Notes: a model not told the origin generated them from the letters alone. A stretch of 34,993 bases of DNA from Candidatus Rokuibacteriota bacterium (GCA_003220345.1 QHSC01000097.1:1-34993); one strand, 5' to 3'. Positions 7,899-15,773 are shown, numbered from the stretch's first letter. Translations and numbers: made by a program.

Positions 7899-8867
7899 TC
7901 AGGGACGGAAGATGCGATCGAGGATGGCCGGCTCGACGTATTGCTTGAGCCGAATGCCCCCGAACCGGCGCCGCGCCTCGGCAAAGGAGAGCTCACGCAC
8001 GTCGGGCGGCTCGCGCCCGCCGAGGCGCCGGAAGACGTAGAGCACCTCGGTGGGCTTGGCCGCCGGCGTCACGGACGCGACCGCGCCGTCATCGGCGAGC
8101 ACGGTATTGTCGAACGCCACCACGAACGCCAGGGCGCCCGTCTTGTCGCTGACCTCGACGGGCCCCTCGATCCGCTCGTCGAAGCGCTCGGGGTCGCACG
8201 GGTGATTCCGCGCAATGCACCAGTCCGGCGAGTAGAGCGCCTGGATTTTCCGCATGTGCTCGAGTCGCAGGGGCGGCGGCGGCCGGGGCGGATAGATGGC
8301 CCGGTGCGTGCGCGATCGTGGGTCGTAGATCGAGACCTCGAGCGGATGCACGGCCACGAAGTGGGGCTGGCTGTGCTGGTAGACGATGCGCCCGTCGGCA
8401 AAGGCGGCCATGGGCCAGCCGGAGAGCACATCGCGCACGGCCAGGTCCTCGGCGAGCACAAGGGTGCAGCCGGCCGAGGGATTGACGTGGGTCTCGATCA
8501 GCAGCATGCCGCCGGCCTTCCGTGCGCTCACGGCCGAGCCGAGACAGGCGGAGGGCGCAGGCCGTATGGCCTGCTCGTCTATGGCGGCACGCGTCCAGCG
8601 CCCGGTGAGGCGGTCCAGCCGACCCACGAAGAGCGGCGGGACGAGGGCGCCCGTCCCCTGATCCCGGTAGTAGACGATCACGTAGGCCTGCCGATCTCTG
8701 AGCACCGAATAGCTCGTGATCGGCACCCGCGCCTCGGGCACCGTCTCGGCCGTCACGCGGGCCCCGCTCGCCCGCAGCGCGTCCCCCAGCGTCTCCCCCG
8801 CCGCGGGAGCGACGCAGACGAGGGTGGCGATCGTGGGCCATAGCCGTGCGAGGGGCAGGCCCTTCAC
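7899..8867 (-). CDS. Secreted protein of unknown function
   Basis: 322 residues from GTG 8867. The first ~24 residues (VKGLPLARLWPTIATLVCVA, then PAAGE) look like a Sec signal peptide, so the product is probably periplasmic or outer-surface. I recognise no family. The body has beta-rich, propeller-like stretches (VFVGRLDRLTGRWTRAAI-type strands, a pattern of short strands each with Trp/Tyr), two nearby Cys in PDWCIARNHPCDP and a Cys pair around ACLGS and SAGCTLV that could form disulfides. The start codon overlaps the stop of the upstream gene in a GTGA tetranucleotide (8864-8867), so translation is coupled to that 347-residue unknown. The UGSC gene starts 82 bases downstream. Confidence 0.75.
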   Translation of the reverse strand: MKGLPLARLWPTIATLVCVAPAAGETLGDALRASGARVTAETVPEARVPITSYSVLRDRQAYVIVYYRDQGTGALVPPLFVGRLDRLTGRWTRAAIDEQAIRPAPSACLGSAVSARKAGGMLLIETHVNPSAGCTLVLAEDLAVRDVLSGWPMAAFADGRIVYQHSQPHFVAVHPLEVSIYDPRSRTHRAIYPPRPPPPLRLEHMRKIQALYSPDWCIARNHPCDPERFDERIEGPVEVSDKTGALAFVVAFDNTVLADDGAVASVTPAAKPTEVLYVFRRLGGREPPDVRELSFAEARRRFGGIRLKQYVEPAILDRIFRP

Positions 8868-9907
8868 GGCATGTGGACAGCCTTGATCACCAGGCGCGAC
8901 ATCTTTGGAAACGTCCAGCCGGGGATGACGGCAGAGAAGCGTCCCGCGGTGCCCCCCGCCACCAGGAACTTGAGGTTTCCGGGCTCACGGAACTTCGGAA
9001 TCAGCGTGTCGTCGCTCTCCGGATGCGGGAACTTGGCGAGCACGCGCGCGGGCAGCCCCTCCCCGCCGTCCACGCCCGGGATGAGGTCGCGCACGCGCGT
9101 TCGCAGGCGCTCCCACAGGAACTGCCGCATCTCGGCCTTGCCCCAGCCCTCGCCCGCGATCATCTTCGCGTGCTCGGGGGAGAGCACGACGAGCGTGTCG
9201 CCGTGGTGGGTGGACCGATGGTTGGAGATCACGGCCAGCGAGTGGCTGATGGTGATCAGCACATCCTTGGCCCGGCGGCTCTGATGATCGTAGACACCAT
9301 GCGGTGCCTCGGCGGCGAAGGCCGCCACCGTGCTCTCGTCGGCGCCGAAGCCGTGCTCGACGGCCAGCGACTCCCACGGGCTCTCTTCCTCGTTCTCCCC
9401 CATGCAGTAGGTGTAGCGGCCGGGGTGAGCCATGGTCGACATGCTCATGGTCCGGGCGGAGGCGCCCCCCACGTTGGCGACGATGAGCCGCAAGGCCCGG
9501 CCGATGGTCGCGTTGGCGCGCCACCCGGGGCCGAAGGCGCCGCGCCCGCAGTTGATGTCCAGAGCGGCTCGAGCGGGACCGTTGACGATGAAGAGGGGCG
9601 AGTGGAAATTCGTGGTCGCAGAGACGCCGTGGAGATCGAAGGCATCCTCACTCATGGCCTCGACCCCGGCGATCACCACCGGCAGGTAATCCGGACGGCA
9701 CCCGGCCATCACGGCATTGATGGCGATCTTCTCGACGGTGGCCCGTCCGAAATTGGGCGGCACCAGCGCGATGAGCTCGTCGGCCTCGCGGCCCGAGCCC
9801 GCGACCATGGCCTCCACCCGCTCGCGAGTAGGCGGCACCACGGGGAGGCCATCGGTGACGCCGCGCTCGAAGAGCGTCTCGAAGGGATCGGGAGCAGGCG
9901 TGGTCAC
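8864..9907 (-). CDS. Conserved protein of unknown function (UGSC-neighbourhood type)
   Basis: 347 residues from GTG 9907, 7 bases after the DUF3047 stop. No signal peptide or membrane segment. Strongly patterned blocks: RGVTDGLPVVPPTRERVEAM near the N-terminus, VEKIAINAVMAGCRPDYLPV, a central GPGWRANATIGRALRLIVANVGG, then YCMGENEEESPWESLAVEHGF and near the end FLVAGGTAGRFSAVIPGW. From memory, proteins with these blocks occur beside, or fused to, UGSC-type proteins and are annotated as hypothetical; I cannot verify that here. The conserved Cys residues (AGCRPDY, NCGRG, YCMGE) could be redox or metal ligands. It is coupled by a 4-base overlap to the secreted protein and lies two genes upstream of the UGSC selenoprotein, which fits a shared pathway. 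Confidence 0.75.
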   Translation of the reverse strand: MTTPAPDPFETLFERGVTDGLPVVPPTRERVEAMVAGSGREADELIALVPPNFGRATVEKIAINAVMAGCRPDYLPVVIAGVEAMSEDAFDLHGVSATTNFHSPLFIVNGPARAALDINCGRGAFGPGWRANATIGRALRLIVANVGGASARTMSMSTMAHPGRYTYCMGENEEESPWESLAVEHGFGADESTVAAFAAEAPHGVYDHQSRRAKDVLITISHSLAVISNHRSTHHGDTLVVLSPEHAKMIAGEGWGKAEMRQFLWERLRTRVRDLIPGVDGGEGLPARVLAKFPHPESDDTLIPKFREPGNLKFLVAGGTAGRFSAVIPGWTFPKMSRLVIKAVHMP

Positions 9908-9914
9908 GGCGCGG

Positions 9915-10568
9915 TCAGGGTTTGCACAGGCGGAAGTTCGCGTAGTCGCCCTGCGCGGTCGACCGCGTGTCGTCGGAGTCCGTCAGGACCGCGATGCCCG
10001 CGGCCTTCGAAATGTCGGGATCGTCGAAGTATTTCTTGTAGTCCTCGAGGACGTTGACGCGCTCCTCCGTCCACTGGCCCTTCAGGGACGTTCCGCTCCG
10101 GATGATCCGTGCCTGGGTCAGCCCCGCGCTCGACGTCAGATGCGTGCCCACGGGCACCACGGCGCTCCAGATGTACTTCAGCGACTTCACGGCGAAGGGG
10201 GAGTGCGGGAAGACGGCATAGACCGACACCGCGCTGTCATTGCTCTTGGACTGGCGCTCGTCCGATCCGGCGGGGAACTCGATGGGGCGCCACGACCACG
10301 CGAGGATCGGATACGTCCTGGGATCCCACTCGTATTGCTTGGCGGCCTGGATGCCGAGGCCCTTGGCCAGGGCGTGCAGGTATCGTCGGCCGTCCATCTC
10401 CTGGATCGAGTAGACGGGCCGCCCGGATTCCTTGCGCGGCTTCCAGTCCGGCGGAAACTCGCCACCCTTCCCCTTGGCGAAGTCGTCGACGATCACGCAC
10501 TCCTCGGCCGTCGCCGACCCCACGAGCGCGCCGGACAGGACGAGGGCGGCGAGGAGCGCCCGCCTCAC
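9915..10568 (-). CDS. DUF3047 secreted protein
   Basis: 217 residues from GTG 10568, which lies 5 bases after the stop of the VWA gene. A signal peptide (RRALLAALVLSGALVGSATA) is followed by the DUF3047 pattern: VDDFAKGKGGEFPPDWKPRK, YLHALAKGLGIQAAKQYEWDPRTYPILAWSWR, DSAVSVYAVFP, LKYIWSAVVPVGTHL, and a terminal NVLEDYKKYF ... IAVLTDSDDT block. DUF3047 has no established function; it is a periplasmic beta-sandwich-like family common in Gram-negative bacteria. The same frame stays open as far as 11996, but that part is antisense-frame noise over the VWA gene. Position suggests it is the fourth gene of the MoxR/VWA operon. Confidence 0.85.
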   Translation of the reverse strand: MRRALLAALVLSGALVGSATAEECVIVDDFAKGKGGEFPPDWKPRKESGRPVYSIQEMDGRRYLHALAKGLGIQAAKQYEWDPRTYPILAWSWRPIEFPAGSDERQSKSNDSAVSVYAVFPHSPFAVKSLKYIWSAVVPVGTHLTSSAGLTQARIIRSGTSLKGQWTEERVNVLEDYKKYFDDPDISKAAGIAVLTDSDDTRSTAQGDYANFRLCKP

Positions 10569-10573
10569 CAGGG

Positions 10574-11983
10574 TCAGCGCCCCCGGCGCCACCAGGAGTG
10601 GACGAGATGATCCACGACCTGCACGAGCTGGCTCACCGTCCGGCATTCCTTGACGATGTCGCACGAGGGCGAGTAGAGCGGCATCACGCTGTCGCCGATG
10701 CCCCAGCCCCACTGGCCTTCCGGGTTCAGCCAGATCACACCCTTGACGCGCTCGCGGATCTGTCGGATGGCCCAGGCCTGGGGGTCGTTGTAGTTGTTGC
10801 GCGCGTCCCCCAGGATCAGCACGGTGGTCTTGCGGTCCAGCGACTCGAGCTCGGTGCGGACGAAGCGGCTGAAGGCGTAGCCGAAGTCGGACCGGCAATG
10901 GTAGTCCACCGAGGAGGACTTGAGCGCCCATTCGATGGCGTGGTCGACGGGGTACGTGTTGAAGGCCTGCGTCACCTCGGCGATCTCGGAGACGAACACG
11001 TAGGAGCGCACGCGCGAGAAGCACTCCTGCAGGCTCCACACGAGCTGGAGCATGAAGCGCGAGGCGTTGCGTACGGAGTCGGAGACGTCGCACAGGGTGA
11101 TGAGCTTCGGCTTCTCGCGATGCCGGCGCCGGAAGCGCACCTCCATGGGGATGCCGCCGTACTGGAGGCTCTTCCGGATGGTCCGGCGCGAATCGAGCCG
11201 CCCCTTTTCCTCCTGCCGCTGGCGCAGGGCGAGGGCGTCCTTGATCTTGCGGGCCAGGCGCGCCACCACCGCCTTCATCTGGGCGATCTCGTCCGGGGAG
11301 AGCGCGAAGAGCGGCTTGTCGGTGAGCACCTCGCGGGTGAGACGCTCGCCCGCGCGGTAGGCGCGCCGCTCGAGCTCGCGCTCCACGTGCTGGCGGATCA
11401 TCCGGCGGAAGGCCTCGAGGCGGAGGTCGAGGTAGTTGCGGATGCGGGCGAGCATGCCCGGATCCATGCCCTTGGCCTCCAGGAGCTGCATGATGCGGGA
11501 GAGGTCGCGCTCGATGGCCGCCCAGTCGAACTTGTCGTAGATCTTCCGCGAGAAGTAGCCGATCTGGAGGAAGTACATCAGCCGCTCGAGCCCCGCCCCC
11601 TGCCCCTGCCCGCGGATGGCCATCTCCATGTCCGAGCCCTCGCCTCGCAGCATGAGCTCGGTCAGCTCGTCCATGTCCATGTTCTCCTGGGCCATGAGCT
11701 GGTCGAGCATCTCCTGGATGCGGGGGTCCTCGGGACCCAGGGCCTTCTTGAGCCCGGCCCCGAGGGCCTCGAGGTCGAGGAAGTAGAGGTCGAAGATCCG
11801 GTCGAAGGTCGGCAGGTCGCGCGCTTCCTTGACGAGCGTGCTCGCGAGCGCCGTCTTGAAGGTCTCGCGATGCTCGAGCCCGATCTCCGAGGAGGCAGCC
11901 AGCGCGTCGAGCGCCTCGCTGGGAGAGATGCGCAGCTCTGCCCTTCTCAGATCGCCGATGAACTCTAAGATCCGCTGGTCCAT
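10574..11983 (-). CDS. CoxE-like VWA-domain protein
   Basis: 469 residues from ATG 11983. The N-terminal ~290 residues are helical and charged, with a low-complexity acidic Met-rich patch around 95-125 (AQENMDMDELTELMLRGEGSDMEM). A C-terminal VWA domain starts near 293 with MIDAS motif CDVSDSV (Asp299, Ser301, Ser303), then SSVDYHCRSDFGYAFSRFV and TTVLILGDARNNYNDP. Proteins of this CoxE type act with MoxR AAA+ ATPases such as CoxD as metal-cofactor chaperones, for example in sulfuration and copper insertion of aerobic CO dehydrogenase. The MoxR partner is two genes upstream on the same strand. No CO dehydrogenase subunit is visible, so the client is unknown. Confidence 0.9.
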   Translation of the reverse strand: MDQRILEFIGDLRRAELRISPSEALDALAASSEIGLEHRETFKTALASTLVKEARDLPTFDRIFDLYFLDLEALGAGLKKALGPEDPRIQEMLDQLMAQENMDMDELTELMLRGEGSDMEMAIRGQGQGAGLERLMYFLQIGYFSRKIYDKFDWAAIERDLSRIMQLLEAKGMDPGMLARIRNYLDLRLEAFRRMIRQHVERELERRAYRAGERLTREVLTDKPLFALSPDEIAQMKAVVARLARKIKDALALRQRQEEKGRLDSRRTIRKSLQYGGIPMEVRFRRRHREKPKLITLCDVSDSVRNASRFMLQLVWSLQECFSRVRSYVFVSEIAEVTQAFNTYPVDHAIEWALKSSSVDYHCRSDFGYAFSRFVRTELESLDRKTTVLILGDARNNYNDPQAWAIRQIRERVKGVIWLNPEGQWGWGIGDSVMPLYSPSCDIVKECRTVSQLVQVVDHLVHSWWRRGR

Positions 11984-12030
11984 AGCTGAGAGCCAACGTC
12001 AGGCGAGGCCAGCAGGCCTGGTGGGGGGGT

Positions 12031-12065
12031 CTGGGGGAGGAGCGGCAGGTGGCGCTCCCCCCCAG
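12031..12065. repeat. Strong GC hairpin between the 181-residue unknown and the VWA gene
   Basis: CTGGGGGAGGAGCG (12031-12044) pairs with CGCTCCCCCCCAG (12053-12065): 13 base pairs with one bulged A and an 8-base loop. No T-run follows on the minus strand, so it is unlikely to be a full intrinsic terminator. It may stabilise or attenuate the transcript ahead of the VWA gene, which has no good ribosome-binding site. Confidence 0.6.
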
Positions 12066-12080
12066 AGCTTATTGATCGGC

Positions 12081-12626
12081 TCATCGGGAGAAGGTGACCC
12101 AGGAGGACTTGAAGACGTCCTCGGCGCCATCGCGGCTGATGGGGCAGAGGCGCCCGTCCTCGAGTCGGAGGAGACCGTGGAAGGAGCCCGCGGCAATGAA
12201 ATGGGTCATCTTGAGCTTCCAGCCGAGGCCGCCCGCGGTCGATTCCTCGTCCCGCTCGACAGCGCGGCCGACGTCGGGCACATCCCCGACCAGGTGGAGC
12301 ACGCGCACCGGGCCTTCGGCGCACCGAAGCCCCAGCACCACCTTGTAGGCCTGGCCCTGGCGGAACGTCTCCACCGTCATCTCGCCCGGCTGGAGCAGGT
12401 GCGCCGCGGCCTCCGGCATGGCGGCCCGGAAGAAGTCGCGCGGGGCGGGGTGCGTGTAGTAGAAGTGCCAGCGCCCGGCGGCGAGCATCCAGATCTTGGT
12501 GTACTCCCCGAGGGCGGCCGAGATGCAGCGACCGCCCTCGATGAACACGGGACCAGCCGGGCCCAGCTCGGGCAGACGGATGCGCGGGCTCGGGAACCAG
12601 AGCTCGCGGAACTCGGTCAGATGCAT
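12081..12626 (-). CDS. Conserved unknown between MoxR and VWA genes
   Basis: 181 residues from ATG 12626, 4 bases after the stop of the MoxR gene, so tightly coupled to it. No signal peptide or transmembrane helix. I do not recognise the family. The sequence is beta-rich and aromatic (KIWMLAAGRWHFYYTHPAP, VRVLHLVGDVPDVGRAVERDEE, WKLKMTHFIAAGSFHGLLRLEDGRLC), suggesting a small soluble beta-barrel or ligand-binding fold. Its place between the two halves of a MoxR/VWA chaperone pair suggests it serves the same complex, possibly as an adaptor, but that is inference from position only. Confidence 0.78.
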   Translation of the reverse strand: MHLTEFRELWFPSPRIRLPELGPAGPVFIEGGRCISAALGEYTKIWMLAAGRWHFYYTHPAPRDFFRAAMPEAAAHLLQPGEMTVETFRQGQAYKVVLGLRCAEGPVRVLHLVGDVPDVGRAVERDEESTAGGLGWKLKMTHFIAAGSFHGLLRLEDGRLCPISRDGAEDVFKSSWVTFSR

Positions 12627-12630
12627 GGCC

Positions 12631-13545
12631 TCAGTCGAGGTCGGCGAGGACCTTGTCGAGGGCGCCCTTCACGCGCTCGAGATCCTTCTCGTGCTTGACG
12701 AGCATGGTCAGGGTGGACTCGACCAGCTCCCGATCGAGACTCTCCGCGTTCAGGATGACGAGGGAGCGGGCCCAGTCGAGGCTCTCGGACACGGAGGGCG
12801 CCTTGCGGAGCTCGAGCCCGCGGATGCGTTGGACGGCCGCCACCACCGTCTGGGCGAGGCGCTCCGAGACCTCGGGAACCTTGAGGCGGATGATCGCCAG
12901 CTCCTCGTCGGGCGGCGGGAAGTCGATGAAGAGATGGAGGCACCGCCGCTTGAGCCCGTCCGAGAGCTCCCGCGCGTTGTTCGAGGTCAAGACCACGAGC
13001 GGGATGTTGGTCGCCTTGATCGTCCCGAGCTCCGGCACCGACACCTGGAAATCCGAGAGGACCTCCAGCAGGAAGGCCTCGAACTCCGGCTCGGCCTTGT
13101 CGATCTCGTCGACGAGCAGGACGACGGGCTCGACGGACTCGATGGCCTGCAGCAGCGGCCGGGGGGCGAGAAAGCGATGGGAGAAGAAGGCGTCGTCCTG
13201 ACCTGAGATCTTGGCCACGGCTTCGGGCAGCGAGTCTGCGTCGGCGATCAACTGGCCGATGCGCTCGCGCAGGAGCTGCGTGTAGAGGAGCTGCTTGGCG
13301 TATTTCCACTCGTACAGCGCCTTGCCCTCGTCCAGCCCCTCGTAGCACTGGAGCCGGATGAGGCGCCGGGACGTGATCTCGGCCAGGGTCTTGGCCAGCT
13401 CGGTCTTGCCTACCCCCGCCGGGCCTTCGATGAGCACGGGGCGCCCCATTCGCTCGGCCAGGAAGACGACGGTGGAAATCCGTCGGTTGGCGATGTAGCG
13501 GGCGTTCTTGAAGTGCTGCTGGACATCCTCAACGGACTGGAACAT
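12631..13545 (-). CDS. MoxR-family AAA+ ATPase (CoxD-like)
   Basis: 304 residues from ATG 13545, with CAGGAG 5 bases upstream. Walker A GPAGVGKT (41-48), Walker B VVLLVDEID (141-149), sensor 1 VVLTSNN (184-190) and the Arg-rich SDGLKRRCLHLFIDFPPPD sensor block are all intact. MoxR AAA+ proteins use ATP to remodel or load metal enzymes together with VWA-domain partners; the CoxE-like VWA protein two genes downstream supports this. First gene of a probable four-gene operon (MoxR, 181-residue unknown, VWA, DUF3047). A longer frame runs to 13791 over the divergent PilZ gene and was not used. Confidence 0.92.
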   Translation of the reverse strand: MFQSVEDVQQHFKNARYIANRRISTVVFLAERMGRPVLIEGPAGVGKTELAKTLAEITSRRLIRLQCYEGLDEGKALYEWKYAKQLLYTQLLRERIGQLIADADSLPEAVAKISGQDDAFFSHRFLAPRPLLQAIESVEPVVLLVDEIDKAEPEFEAFLLEVLSDFQVSVPELGTIKATNIPLVVLTSNNARELSDGLKRRCLHLFIDFPPPDEELAIIRLKVPEVSERLAQTVVAAVQRIRGLELRKAPSVSESLDWARSLVILNAESLDRELVESTLTMLVKHEKDLERVKGALDKVLADLD

Positions 13546-13575
13546 GTAGGCTCCTGTATGAGTGAATTGGCCCGC

Positions 13576-13581
13576 AGTGTA
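13576..13581 (-). promoter_or_regulatory. Extended -10 promoter of the MoxR/VWA operon
   Basis: Minus-strand TGCTACACT contains a TGn-extended -10 (TACACT), 30 bases before ATG 13545. No clear -35, as expected for an extended -10. It lies in the 112-base divergent gap with the PilZ gene. Confidence 0.45.
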
Positions 13582-13642
13582 GCACACTTGCAGGTCACCG
13601 CTACCCCCGTTCACGGAGTCTTCCGCCCCGCGCGCTTCAAGG

Positions 13643-13648
13643 TAGAAT
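13643..13648 (+). promoter_or_regulatory. -10 box (TAGAAT) of the PilZ gene
   Basis: TAGAAT ends 9 bases before ATG 13658, which predicts a leader of only about 2-3 nt. The -35 region is weak. Confidence 0.45.
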
Positions 13649-13657
13649 GAAAGCCGT

Positions 13658-13981
13658 ATGAGCGGCCATTCAGCGGAGCTTCGGAGGTACCCGCGGGCCC
13701 GAGCGTCGTGGCGCGTCGCCGTGGAGATGCCGGGCGGACGCACGGTCAACCGCGAGACCATCGATGTCGGTCCCCACGGCGTCAAGGTCAAGCTCGACGA
13801 GAGCGTGGGGGCGGGCAGCCGGGTCAGGCTGCGCTTTCAGCCGCCCGACCGGAAGCCGCTCGATGTCGAGTCCATCGTGTGGCGCAACGACAGCGACGGG
13901 CCCGTCTTCGTCTTCGTCAACATGCCGGACGAGGATTTCGAGCGCCTCAAGTCACTGGTCGACGAGTACCGCGGCTCCTGA
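13658..13981 (+). CDS. Single-domain PilZ protein
   Basis: 107 residues from ATG 13658. The N-terminus has the RxxxR c-di-GMP motif (RRYPRARASWRV), followed by strands and DVGPHGVKVKLDE where the second PilZ motif D/NxSxxG is expected; here the Ser is Gly. The rest is a typical short PilZ beta-barrel (GSRVRLRFQPPDR ... IVWRNDSDGPVFVFVNMPDEDFERLKSLVDEY). It probably senses c-di-GMP, though the Ser-to-Gly change could weaken binding. It is transcribed alone, divergently from the MoxR operon, and followed by a perfect inverted repeat that may end the transcript. Confidence 0.85.
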   Translation: MSGHSAELRRYPRARASWRVAVEMPGGRTVNRETIDVGPHGVKVKLDESVGAGSRVRLRFQPPDRKPLDVESIVWRNDSDGPVFVFVNMPDEDFERLKSLVDEYRGS

Positions 13982-14016
13982 TGCCCGCGGGTGGCCGGGC
14001 CCGCTTCCCGCCCGAG

Positions 14017-14039
14017 CCTGTCACGGCCGCCGTGACAGG
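14017..14039. terminator. Perfect inverted repeat after PilZ; terminator or operator
   Basis: CCTGTCACGG, spacer CCG, CCGTGACAGG: 10-bp arms, 36 bases after the PilZ stop. The following ATTCCTT is only mildly T-rich, so a rho-independent terminator is possible but not textbook. The arms contain TGTCA/TGACA, which recurs in the next 330 bases, so operator function is an alternative. Confidence 0.45.
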
Positions 14040-14285
14040 ATTCCTTGCGCTCTTCGGGCAGGCGGTCAGGCATCGTGACCCTGCGTGTCACTCTGGCGGC
14101 GGCGCCTGTCATAAATATGCGGTTGCGCGAGGGCAGAACCGCGGCCGCGAAGATTTCGCGCGCGAGTTGACAATTTTTCCGACTCTCGGGCCCGGGCGGC
14201 CGAGCGGCCTCGAACTTGCGCAAGCGCTCCCTGGATTTCGAGGGACCGGGAATCCTATCGGCTTCCCTCAGCGGGGACGCCGTTC

Positions 14286-14313
14286 TTGCCACCCACATAC
14301 GCACACATATAAT
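14286..14313 (+). promoter_or_regulatory. Sigma70-type promoter of the GAF histidine kinase
   Basis: TTGCCA (14286-14291), a 16-base spacer and a consensus TATAAT (14308-14313). Predicted start near 14320 gives a leader of about 125 nt before ATG 14445. A second, weaker extended -10 (TGCTACCAT) ends at 14434, 10 bases before the ATG. Confidence 0.6.
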
Positions 14314-14444
14314 CGGGGTGACACTGTCCGACACATTCCGTTGACATACGAACGGCCATCGGGATGGCTCCTTCAAATCATCACGCCATCCTTGCGGTCC
14401 ACTACTATCGGAGTGGCACTGGACTTGCTACCATTTCCGTAGCC

Positions 14445-15737
14445 ATGCGCATCGATCAGCCATCGGGAATGGTCAGGCACCTCCAAGTCCTCCGAGCCGT
14501 CACGGAGGCCGTGAGTCGATCGCTCGATCTCCACGAGGTTCTTCAGAAAGCGCTCGCCGCTCTCACGCACGTCACCGGTCACGAGATCGCGAGCCTGCAT
14601 CTGATCTCTCCGGACGGTCAGAGCCTCTTGCTGCGCGGGGAGCGGGGCCTCTCCGACGAGCTCCGCCGCGTCAACCTCGAGCTGCCCATGGGCGACGGAC
14701 TGATCGGCCGTGTCGCGCTGTCCGGGCGCGGGCGCCGGGTGGACGACGCGAGCCGCGAGACCGATCTCCTGCCCGCGGCGCGGACGGCCGTGAGCACGGA
14801 CGGCATCCGCGGCTTCGTCTGCGTTCCCATCCGGGCGCGCCACCGCATCCTGGGCACACTCTCGCTCGGCCGCCAGACCGAGGACCGGTTCACCGACGAG
14901 GAAATGGCCCTGCTCGAGTGCGTGGCCGACCAGATCGGCCTCGCCCTCGACAATGCCCGCCTCTACAGCGAGATTCACCGCCAGCTCGACGACCTCCGCC
15001 GGGCCCAGAACGAAGTGGTCAAGGCCGAGCGCCTTTCCGCCGTCAATGGCCTGGCCGCCGGCGTGGCCCACGAGATCAACAATCCGCTGACCATCATCAT
15101 GGCGCAGCTGCACCTCCTCGCCCAGTCGCCCATCGGGCTCGAGGTCGAGGAGGCCCTGGGGGTCATCGACACCGCGGCCAAGCGGGCCGCCTCCATCGTC
15201 CGTGACCTCATCCTCTTCGCCGAGCATCGCCCGCCCCGGCGCCAGCGCTGCCAGATCGCCGAGCAGGTCAAGCAGGTGCTCGCCTTCGAGCAGGCCCGGC
15301 TGGAGGCCGACGGCATCCGGGTGCGCACCGACATCGAGCCGGCGCCCGAAATCTGGGCGGACGCCAATCACGTGCAGGAGGTTCTGCTGCACGTGGTGCA
15401 GAACGCCCAGCACGCGATGAAGGCCGCGCATGGCCGCGGGGTGCTGACGATCCGCGTGCGGCCCACCGTGGCGGGGCTCCGCATCACCGTCGCCGACGAC
15501 GGGCCGGGCATCCCCCCCGAGCACCTGCCCCGTATCTTCAATCCCTTCTTCACCACCAAGCAGCCTGGCGAAGGGCGTGGCCTCGGGCTGTCCGTGTCCC
15601 ACAGCATCGTGGGAGAGCACGGGGGTCGACTCTGGGCGGAAAACCTGTCGGGGGGAGGGGCGATGTTCACCATCGACCTGCCCATCGGCGAGCCCGAGCC
15701 CGCTCCCGAGGCCATCGACTCCCGCACGCGTCTGTAG
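14445..15737 (+). CDS. GAF-domain sensor histidine kinase
   Basis: 430 residues from ATG 14445; an in-frame upstream ATG at 14364 adds 27 unlikely residues. A GAF domain (about 28-172: SLDLHEVLQKALAALTHVTG ... MGDGLIGRVALSGRGRRVDD ... GFVCVPIRARHRILGTLSLG) is followed by a HisKA helix with H-box HEINNPLT (His209), then HATPase_c: N box VQNAQHAMKAAHGRG, G1 DDGPGIPPEHL, F box FNPFFTTK, G2 GRGLGLSVSH. All catalytic boxes are intact. No membrane segment, so a cytosolic kinase sensing a small ligand or redox state. No response regulator is adjacent. The long upstream gap with a strong promoter suggests regulated expression. Confidence 0.93.
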   Translation: MRIDQPSGMVRHLQVLRAVTEAVSRSLDLHEVLQKALAALTHVTGHEIASLHLISPDGQSLLLRGERGLSDELRRVNLELPMGDGLIGRVALSGRGRRVDDASRETDLLPAARTAVSTDGIRGFVCVPIRARHRILGTLSLGRQTEDRFTDEEMALLECVADQIGLALDNARLYSEIHRQLDDLRRAQNEVVKAERLSAVNGLAAGVAHEINNPLTIIMAQLHLLAQSPIGLEVEEALGVIDTAAKRAASIVRDLILFAEHRPPRRQRCQIAEQVKQVLAFEQARLEADGIRVRTDIEPAPEIWADANHVQEVLLHVVQNAQHAMKAAHGRGVLTIRVRPTVAGLRITVADDGPGIPPEHLPRIFNPFFTTKQPGEGRGLGLSVSHSIVGEHGGRLWAENLSGGGAMFTIDLPIGEPEPAPEAIDSRTRL

Positions 15738-15773
15738 TCCCCCGCTCCACGACCCGCGCGCCGCGTACGCCCC

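Larger units (their letters stand above)
13982..14444. other. 463-base gene-free regulatory region upstream of the GAF histidine kinase
   Basis: No credible ORF on either strand. It is locally more AT-rich than its surroundings. It contains the perfect inverted repeat at 14017-14039, a looser GTGAC-7-GTCAC pair at 14075-14091, isolated TGTCA/TGACA words near 14106, 14168, 14319 and 14342, and a good sigma70-type promoter at 14286-14313. I see no tRNA or recognised riboswitch. Confidence 0.6.

Noticed and set aside
10569..11996. Upstream extension of the DUF3047 frame to 693 residues
   Set aside because: It overlaps the VWA gene in another frame; the signal peptide begins at GTG 10568, 5 bases after the VWA stop.
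12631..13545. Aerobic CO dehydrogenase locus
   Set aside because: MoxR and CoxE-like chaperones alone; no large, medium or small subunit genes are present.
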